A DNA stretch of 64,000 nt from Ephemerocybe angulata (lineage: Eukaryota; Basidiomycota; Agaricomycetes; Agaricales; Psathyrellaceae): the NCBI GenBank assembly GCA_013368325.1, contig JAACJK010000001.1, positions 868,001 to 932,000 on the forward strand, read 5' to 3'. Under the pieces are notes generated by a model that was given only the letters and a program-made list of their open reading frames with translations, had not been told where the DNA came from and did not search any database. The first letter of the stretch is position 1, and every line of letters begins with the position of its first letter. A program made the position numbers and the translations under genes. Positions 56,573 to 64,000 of this stretch are shown piece by piece.

Positions 56573-59391
56573 GTGTGGATTCCAAGTCAATCTCGTAAAC
56601 TTCCTTTCTTGTACACGTACATGTCCGATTAAAACTACAGGCCTGGGCAGGGCTGATGGTTATCTTATGGCTATCTATTGGGAGAGTTGCTTGATCTTGA
56701 CGATGATAGCTAGATGTAGAATTATTGGTGAGCGAAGTTAGCCAGGATGAATCGTTCAGCAACTGACATTGCGGATCCAATCCCTGATGGGGAATTTGTT
56801 CCCATAAGCCACCGCATCCTAGATGGTTCGATTGACGTTAGAAGACGTTCAGAGTACAGAAGGGCCGATTGTCGGTAAGCAAGTGAAAACATACCCTCTT
56901 TCGTTGAGCCCATATAACCAAATTTCGGGGTGAGCTGCCTCTCGAGAAGCCATGTTCCGAACTTCGAGCCGAGCTATTGTCCAACGTTGAGCATCACAGT
57001 CGTGGCTAAAGATTGCAGAACACCACTTACCCCGGTCTTTTGGTTGAGGGACTCGACTACGAGTACAAATCCAGTTTTACCAATCTTGTGGATGACCTGT
57101 GGGCATGGTCGTTATGAACCTCTCATTCCTTCAGGGTGGCTGTAGAGACGCACCTGTTCGTCTACGACATTCAAGCAAGGTTTGTTGATGAGGCCGACAT
57201 CCAAGCCCCTCTCGCGGCAGGCGAGGACGGCGTCATAGGACCGGTATAGCATATCTCCGAATGAGACGACGTATCCCACTTTACCCTCCAAGATAACATC
57301 ATCCTTTCCAGGGATGAACTTGTAGCTGCCCTCGAAGAATCGAGACCCATCTTCCTTCAGGATCCAAGGAACTTTGGCTCTGGTGGAAAAGATGAAGCGA
57401 AGCCCACGATGGAAGAAGACTTCCTTGACAATAGCAACCATCTGGGCCGGGTCCGCGGGGAAGTAGAGGAATGACTGAACATCGGATAGGCCGTTATCCG
57501 CAAACATGTTGTTGAGACCTGGTAACTGCATCAGTACCTGGAGAGATTGGCATATTCGTTCGAGGCCTACCGAAGTGGCAAGTATTATCAGCCTAGAAGG
57601 TCAATAAGGTGAGAACTACTTCGCGGTCGACAGTCAGGTACTCACCATCTGTAAAGTTTATACGAGATGAGTGGACCATGAGAAGATATTATCGTTTTTG
57701 ACTAAAGAAGCGTACCTCGTCCACTAGACACCGGTTATCAGCGAAAGGTCAGACTGCACATCGAGGAAAAACTTACCGCCAGAATGCGAGAAGTGGCTCA
57801 GAACATTGCAGTTGTTTAGGCGAGCCATAGTAATCTCAGAGATGACCATTTCCAAGAAGGCGGAGAAAGTCGAAAAGACTCCAAACTTATGCTCATCGAA
57901 GCCGAACCCAGCAGCTGCGGAGAAATTTCCTCGTTCCATGATTCCGGAAGAAATGAAGACTTCAGGGTGCTTCTGGTGGATCGATTTCAAGCCGGTCGAG
58001 CCCTCGAGATCAGCTGAGGAACATGTCAGCGCATCGTTTTGAAGGCTAGAGTCCCGATAACACTTACAGTCGATGACCATGACTTTCTTTCGAGCCTCTT
58101 CCTTCGAAAGAGTGTCGAGGACCATGTTGACGGCCTCGCCGAATACGACTCGGTTGGCTCCCAGTTCCTTGGAGACGCCCCTGTAGATGTATGCGCTCAT
58201 AGACGGCTTGATTTCTGCGTATATTTTGGCAAGCTCGCCGAGGCCTCGTTTCTCAAGGTATTTGGTGGCGGAACTGATAGGGATAACATCATGGGCATGT
58301 GTGGTGCCTTCAATGTCTGGAATCCCTGGTGCCATGACACGCTTGACGACGACTATCGGTCTATGTTAGAGCATAAACGTGGAGATAGATAAGAACGAAC
58401 GAACCTGCAGCGGGGCCCTTATAAGAGACGGCCTCAGATACAGCGCCCCATAAGCTGTCGATATCTTCACCCTGAGCGACTGAAACTTTTAGTCCATGGC
58501 CTGCCATCGTCTTGGCAAGATCGTAGCCCGGCAAATACTCAGAAGGGTGGCCAGCGATGGTCACATTATTGTCATCAATGAGGATCTTGATGTTGATGTT
58601 CTGTGCAACGGCAAGGCGAGCTGCCTCAGCATCATCCCCTTCCTGCTGAGCACCGTCCGATCCTAAGCAGAACACAGTCTTGTCACGATTCGCCAAAGCA
58701 ACGCCATTGACCAGGGGCCTACGCGTCGCACTTAGCGGGTTTTCACTCGTGTGCTAAGAGAGAGCCTCACCACATATGCCCCAAACGCCCAGAAGAGAAC
58801 TTGACTCCGGGAGTCAGCCCGAGCTCTGGATGTCCCGGAAGCTTAGAGTTGGCAGCACGGTAATTAAGCAGGTGCTTTGGGTCGAAAGCCCCCTCCAACG
58901 CCGAAAGAAGATATTGTGTGGCGACGCGGTGACCTGCAAGACGCTTAGTAACGAAATCGACAACATCGAGAAAGGTGAATTGCTGACCGGCTTCATCGAA
59001 GATGATCTTCACATACTTGTCTGCATCACCCTCAAAAAGAGCGAGCAGGAGGCAGACTTCAGGAACGGTATCATACGCGCCGCCTTCCAGAGAACATTTG
59101 AGTTACTGTTAGAAGAGTCCATGGAAAGGCGGTATCCTACCGGTATGTCCGCTGACGCCTCGCGCAGAGCCAAACGCCGTGAAATAAACCATGGCGTCGC
59201 GTAACAGATGAATGTTGTAGTTCAGAGCATCTCGCTCTTCTGAGGACAACTTGGGTTTCGAGGGGTCAAGCTTTACTCTATGATCTAGTTAGACAACAGT
59301 TCTTTGACGAAATGGATAGAGAAACGCACTTCTTGAACGACTGGAGGTCGAAGGGGAACTTGTCAACGAGGTTCGCGGCGGCGGCAGTCAT
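56445..59391 (-). CDS. Transketolase-like thiamine-diphosphate enzyme
   Basis: A many-exon gene starting MTAAAANLVDKFPFDLQSF (exon 1 59391-59330). Recognisable segments in order: LNYNIHLLRDAMVYFTAFGS, TGGAYDTVPEVCLLLALF, FSSGRLGHMWPLVNG, the ThDP-binding pattern LGSDGAQQEGDDAEA..ILIDDNNVTIAGH (58,700-58,500), KYLEKRGLGELAKIYAEIK, a pyrimidine domain (SGIMERGNFSAAAGFGF, FSTFSAFLEM), NMFADNGLSDVQSFLYFPAD, and a transketolase-C end with GYMGSTKEG joined to CGGLWEQIPHQGLDP. Family knowledge: transfers two-carbon ketol units in the pentose phosphate pathway. This sequence is a divergent fungal homologue, so the substrate is not certain. After QGLDP the frame continues about 90 residues with no stop and runs through the duplicated segment, ending at 56445. 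Confidence 0.8.
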
Positions 59392-59888
59392 GGTGGAATT
59401 CGATATGGTGGTGGTTGGTGGTCAAGAGAGAATGCGCCTTTATATCAGGGCGTGGGGCCAGCCGCCCTATTCTTATGATTCTACGCCCAGAATCCTCATA
59501 ATACCGACGTCATGGGGTCCAGTCGATCACTCTGGTCCTCTTCCATCCTTGGGCGGTGAAACCCAAATTGATCGAACCTGGATAGATTCATTGTCGACCA
59601 GCTTTATACGAGATGCGCCGTTTTTTATGTCGAGTGAGAAAGTGCCCAAGAGGCCGTCTCCAGGCGTAGCTTTCCCCAGCGGTTGGCTTGGATCTGTGGA
59701 GTAGAGGAAGAAACCAAGAATCACGATGATGGGTGCCGCATCATCAACGGGTCCGTGCGAGCTTATATAATAAAGTCACGCGGCCCGGAATATTTAAGCG
59801 CCCGTCGTGGCGACTGGAAAGGGGGCCATATACTTTTTAGTCCACTACTTTTGCGTTGTGCGTACTTATAGACCTTAAACCCGCATGC
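59392..59888. other. Intergenic region
   Basis: Promoter side of the transketolase-like gene and 3' side of riboflavin kinase. No other gene seen. Confidence 0.45.
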
Positions 59889-60479
59889 TTATTCTACCTC
59901 TGCTGTTTCCCGCAACAACCAACTGCCATCCAGCGTGCCCTTGCCCGTCTCCCGTAATGCCCAAGCCTCGCGGTCCAAGCTTCTAAGCGCTACGTCGCAG
60001 TCCACCTTGATATCCTCAATCAGCTCGTCCACTCCGGCGTAGTCCCTCATCTCCCTAATGAATCCTGTGATAAGGATCCGCATCTCGACGCCGTAGAAGT
60101 CCGCCTCGAAGTCGTGGAGCAAGTGCACCTCCACCGACGGCACCGTGTTGTTGTAAAAGTCGTTGCGCCCGATCGACATCACCATGGGATATACGCTGAA
60201 TCCCGAGGCTGCCGTCGTAGTCGAGCTAGGTGATGTCGTAGCAGGTTGATTGGGATGTGAAGGCGGTAGGTTCAGTGCGGCCCAGCCAAAGTACACCCCA
60301 GACTTGATATCAGCGAGCCATGGTGCCGAGTCATAGTCGACCGGGAGGTTGGCGGTGGGGATGCCTAGATCCCTGGAGCCACGCCCGAAGCCGCTGATTA
60401 CTTTGCCTTCCATTTGCAGGGGATAGGGCTTCTCAGGTCCGGTCGAGAGGCCGACGGTAAGGGGGCGGGCGACTGCCAT
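59889..60479 (-). CDS. FMN1: Riboflavin kinase (FMN1-type)
   Basis: A single exon of 196 residues, the usual size for eukaryotic riboflavin kinases. It phosphorylates riboflavin with ATP to FMN. Motifs: the nucleotide/riboflavin-binding loop SGFGRGSRDLGIPTANLP (29-46), GVYFGWA, PMVMSIGRNDFYNN with the following TVPSVEVHLLHDF containing the conserved Glu, FYGVEMRILITGFIREM, and a helical C-terminus (LIEDIKVDCDVALRSLD). A Ser/Thr-rich insertion (about residues 80-94, TTSPSSTTTAASG) replaces a shorter loop and is the only unusual feature. The start ATG at 60479 places the binding loop at the normal distance. Neighbours are unrelated housekeeping and transport genes. Confidence 0.92.
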   Translation of the reverse strand: MAVARPLTVGLSTGPEKPYPLQMEGKVISGFGRGSRDLGIPTANLPVDYDSAPWLADIKSGVYFGWAALNLPPSHPNQPATTSPSSTTTAASGFSVYPMVMSIGRNDFYNNTVPSVEVHLLHDFEADFYGVEMRILITGFIREMRDYAGVDELIEDIKVDCDVALRSLDREAWALRETGKGTLDGSWLLRETAEVE

Positions 60480-60982
60480 TTGAGAGGTGGTCCTGGTAGT
60501 GACGGTTATTCCGATTAGATTTTCAGGCAGCTCTGTTGGTTTGATCGCAACGGCTCAGGCGTTCCCGTCGCCGGTCGGCGGTACCGCCCAGTATGGGCTC
60601 AGAATTGATGGTGAAATCTATACATACGATTCCAATTGCAAAGTCTATAAGAGGCCCTGCCATCCCCTACCCCCTCCATAGACTCAACTTACCACACGAC
60701 GTCAGAGTAAAATATCATCAACAAGTTGGAGTGCGATGCCATGATTGAAGAACGAGGAGCAGGTTCTATATTAGTATACAAATGGAACGGAAACCGTGGC
60801 GATGCGTGGACGTCGACCTAACGTGACATCTGATAGGCATAACTAAGTGAATGTACGATTGGCGGTGATATACTTCGAGCTGCGCCCATATAAGGAAGAA
60901 TATCCAGAACAGAACTGCACCGCGTCTAGGGTGACACTCGCCAAGGCCAAGAGATGGCAGAGTCGAGCGCCTAATCAATCCT
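60480..60982. other. Intergenic region
   Basis: Promoter of riboflavin kinase and 3' flank of the MFS permease gene. No gene recognised. Confidence 0.45.
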
Positions 60983-62977
60983 CTACTCAGTGTATCGGAA
61001 GAACTGAAAAGAGGAGCAAACAGGTTAGGCTCGGTGCTGTACCTATGGGTATCGAACAGCGCAAACTACTCACTGAGGCATAATCGCCTAGCTCCCGCTC
61101 GCTAGTCTTCATCTCCTCGGTGTAATCTTCGGGGGTCAGTCCCTTAGCCTGCATAGCAGCATCCCTGCGCTTATTCTCCCGAACGAGGTACAGGTGCATG
61201 ATCAAGCAGAGAACGAAGCTCATGGTGGTAGTCCCGATGAGAAGACCGTGGCCGGTGAAGTAGCGCGGACTATCGGTCGCGCGATAGGCAAACGAAGAGA
61301 TAACGCCTCCAAGGTTTCCGAATCCTGCCAGATTAAAAGAAGGATAAATATCGGGCATGTAGGGCGTCAAGCCTTTACGTACCAACGTGCATAGCGATAC
61401 CAACGGCGCGCTTGGTAGACCCTCCGATGTTGTTCCCGTTCCATGCAACTCCCATGGGAACATTGGGATAAATCCTGTCGCACCAATCAGCGAGTTGAAA
61501 TCAAAGGAAAGGCATTCGAATACTCACCCACTGACGGCCAAAAAGGTGCCGACGTACTGCACCGCAGGTTTATCGGTTGCGATTAAGAGGACGAATCCAA
61601 GGATGGCGACAGCACAGAAGAACATCATAAAAAGTCCCCGTTTCTTCGCCTTATCTGCTGCGTACCCTCCGGAGATCGTAGCGATACACCCCAGGACGTA
61701 TGGAGGAACGGTCATCAACTGAGCGGTATTGTCGGTGTAGTGCATATTCCGCACGATTGTGGGCAAGAACAGGGAGATGGAATAAAGGGGAGTGTAGATA
61801 CCTGATGGAATGGGCATCAGCGGCGATGTCGAGTGCTTGTAGACAAGACGTACCAATGGTAATAAGCATGTGTACCCAGATCTTCCAATCAAATATCGCT
61901 GCTCTGAGATACTTGCGATGGTACTCGTCGGCGAGGGAGGTGCGATCAAGCTTCAGCCGAGCAACAACCTCCTTCCTCTCCGGCTCGGTCAAGAACTTCG
62001 CGCTAATCAATCACCACTATTAGTTCGCAGCCTTCACCAACCAATGAATGTACTCACGACTCGGGGCTGTCGTTGATGAGCCATTTGGCGAACAAAGCGA
62101 CAATGACGGTGACGATACCCTCAAGGATGAAAATCCATGACCACCCATGCTTCCCGCCAACACCTTCCATCTCACTAATCGCTCGTGCGAGCAACCCGCC
62201 AAAGGCTCCTGCCAAAGTGGCGGCGGAGAAGAAGATGGCCATGCGGAAGCCGCACTCATGGCGGCGGTACCAGAGGGTGATGTACCAGGTAACTCCGGGG
62301 AAAAGCCCGCCTTCGCACACCCCGAGTGCCATTCGCGCGATGATCAGTCCAGTGAGGTTCTTCACGAGGCCCATCAGTGTCATGCCTACAGCACCAAAGC
62401 CTGTAAGTGGGTGCTCGCGTCAAATACATGAGGCGTGTACGCACAAATACCCCATCCAATCATGATAATGCATAGCCAGAGCGACGGGCTCGTCCTCTTC
62501 ATCATGATGTTACTGGGAATCTCGGCGGCGACATAGGTGGGGAAGAAGACGGCCAACGCAATCTATAGAGACTTTAGAATACCGACGGTCTGGGTAAGGG
62601 CGGGCGCCTCACATTGTAATCCAGGCCTGCCATGCCGAGGTCCTTCTCCAGGTGCGCAAGCCGGGCATTCCCAATGTTGGTTCGATCGAGGAACGAGAGT
62701 CTAAAAACAAGGGTCGTCAATGCTATGTTGGGATAGAGAAGACGTTAGAAGTGATAAAAATAAAATAAACATACAGGTAGAGAAGCGAGAGGAACGGCAC
62801 GATGTTCCAGTCCATCTTCCGGAGAAGCCTCGCAGTGCTCGCATCGTCAAAGGTGGGGCCTGCGAGCTCGACGTCGGAAGTCGAGGATGAGGAGGAGGTT
62901 GTCTTCTCCACCTTGAGATCCTCGACCTTGTCGGTGTGAGCGCCGGGTTCGGAGAGCGCGGCCTTCTCAGAGGACAT
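60983..62977 (-). CDS. MFS permease, anion:cation symporter (allantoate/nicotinate permease-like) family
   Basis: A multi-exon gene starting MSSEKAALSEPGAHTDKVED (62977). The first helix region (MDWNIVPFLSLLYL) is joined to SFLDRTNIGNARL, the signature of Dal5/Tna1-like permeases. Further segments: IPSNIMMKRTSPSLWL, GLIIARMALGVCEGGLFPG, RMAIFFSAATLAGAFGGLLA, GWSWIFILEGIVTVIVALFA, PERKEVVARL in the central cytoplasmic loop, PPYVLGCIATISGGYAADKA, VAWNGNNIGGSTKRAVGIAM, and FRYTE at the end (stop 60983-60985) after a final intron. About 12 membrane helices are expected at the plasma membrane. Family knowledge: transports organic anions such as allantoate, nicotinate or short peptides with protons. 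The substrate cannot be told from sequence. All conserved blocks are present and in frame. Confidence 0.85.
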
Positions 62978-64000
62978 TTTAGTTGGCTCTTGGGGGGATT
63001 CCTGTCAATCCTCAACACCCTAGAGGCTTTTGAAGGATTGCAGCTGTACACCTAATGGGCTCAAAGAAGCTCTTGGCGCCTTACCCTGGTGACACTCGCC
63101 CACGTTGCGTACTAGTGCGTATGTACTGACAGCAGCATCCATGAATGGTTGCGATTTAAGGAGGCTTCCATGCCATAAACGAGAGTATAAAATCTAGTAA
63201 TGGTCAAAAATGGTGGGCCCCAACAGACAATCTTACTCACCTTTTCCTCATTGGATGATTCTGCTGCGTTTCACCCACAATTGGACGTGGAACCTGCACA
63301 CTGGGAGGCAGCGGCGACAAGCTTGGCGCTATCCCACCAGATCCGATTCACCAATCACGAAGTTTGGACTAGGCAAGGACTAGGTATGTAATGAATGAAT
63401 TGACCGGAGTCCTGGAGCTCGGTGTTCGGCTACGCACTGCTGTTATACTTGCCGTAGGCCTCGCTCTGTCAAAGTCGCGTCGAAGAACTATTCGGCCGCT
63501 CAGCGAAGGCTCTACACGATCCATGGCATTGCGTGCAGGCTGCAAGGGAATTGGACTCTGCTAAGAGTGTGGTCAGCGACGAAGTGTGATTCGGGGGTTC
63601 AGCTAACCTGATAACCTATAACCCCACAACGCCGAGGGCTTATCGAGGGATAGGTTTCCGATGGGATGATTACCCCACAAGAGATCGCTTGATCTCCAAA
63701 GCAGTTCTCAAGAAAGCGCAGGGAGAAATTTCTTGATGAATGGGTTCATGTAAACAGATATCCACGGTGGGCATCGACCGGCGTCCCGCGGTAACGTTTC
63801 GTTAGTTCGAGACTGCAATTGAACAACGTCGAGGTAAGGGGTATCGAGCAAGGTCCCGTAGCTTCACGACACAGACACACACGGATGTCCGAAAACACCG
63901 CTGGTTTTTTGAGGAAAAGTCCTCGTTCTCAATAAGTAGCAGGATTGGTCGGCGACTTACCATCACGATAAACGCCACGAGAACGCGACTGAAGGACGGA
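62978..64000. other. Intergenic / window end
   Basis: Promoter region of the permease followed by sequence with no recognisable gene. The frame at 63,200-63,391 has no family resemblance. Confidence 0.45.

Overview
The window is nuclear DNA of a mushroom-forming basidiomycete (Agaricomycetes). The evidence is genes cut by many introns of about 50-65 bp with GT..AG ends, F-box/LRR and caspase-domain families typical of agarics, a KDZ-type transposase and a fungal TET/JBP-type oxygenase. Exon boundaries below were worked out by hand from splice signals and frame continuity.

Layout. 0.8-1.9 kb: a small pseudokinase-like gene. 2.6-6.4 kb: two F-box/LRR-like genes. 7-11.8 kb: two long disordered proteins. 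12.2 kb: a relic of an F-box/LRR gene. 14.4-17.3 kb: a caspase-like (C14) protein that continues into a GTPase (G) domain. This gene is interrupted at 17,313 by a 16.6-kb DNA transposon (17,314-33,942), and its last exon resumes in frame at 33,954.

The transposon is the main discovery. It has an 11-bp target-site duplication, about 91-bp terminal inverted repeats and subterminal arrays of GAAGAT/ATCTTC motifs at both ends. It carries six apparently intact genes: a SWIM/CxC-type KDZ transposase, two accessory proteins, a chromodomain protein, a TET/JBP-family 2-oxoglutarate dioxygenase, and a large Cys/His plus Arg/Glu-rich protein. Removing the element together with one copy of the 11-bp repeat restores the host reading frame exactly, which argues for a young insertion.

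34.9-56.6 kb is a segmental amplification. Homogentisate 1,2-dioxygenase is present three times (one copy on +, two on -) with its promoter region. Each copy is associated with a non-coding repeat that carries the tail of an F-box/LRR gene, and the three copies end differently at the C-terminus. Between them lie a disordered-protein gene, an intact F-box/LRR gene and a C2H2 zinc-finger gene.

56.4-63 kb is ordinary metabolism on the minus strand: a transketolase-like enzyme, whose C-terminus now runs into the duplicated segment, riboflavin kinase and an anion:cation-symporter-type MFS permease. No rRNA, convincing tRNA, CRISPR array or retroelement polyprotein was seen.
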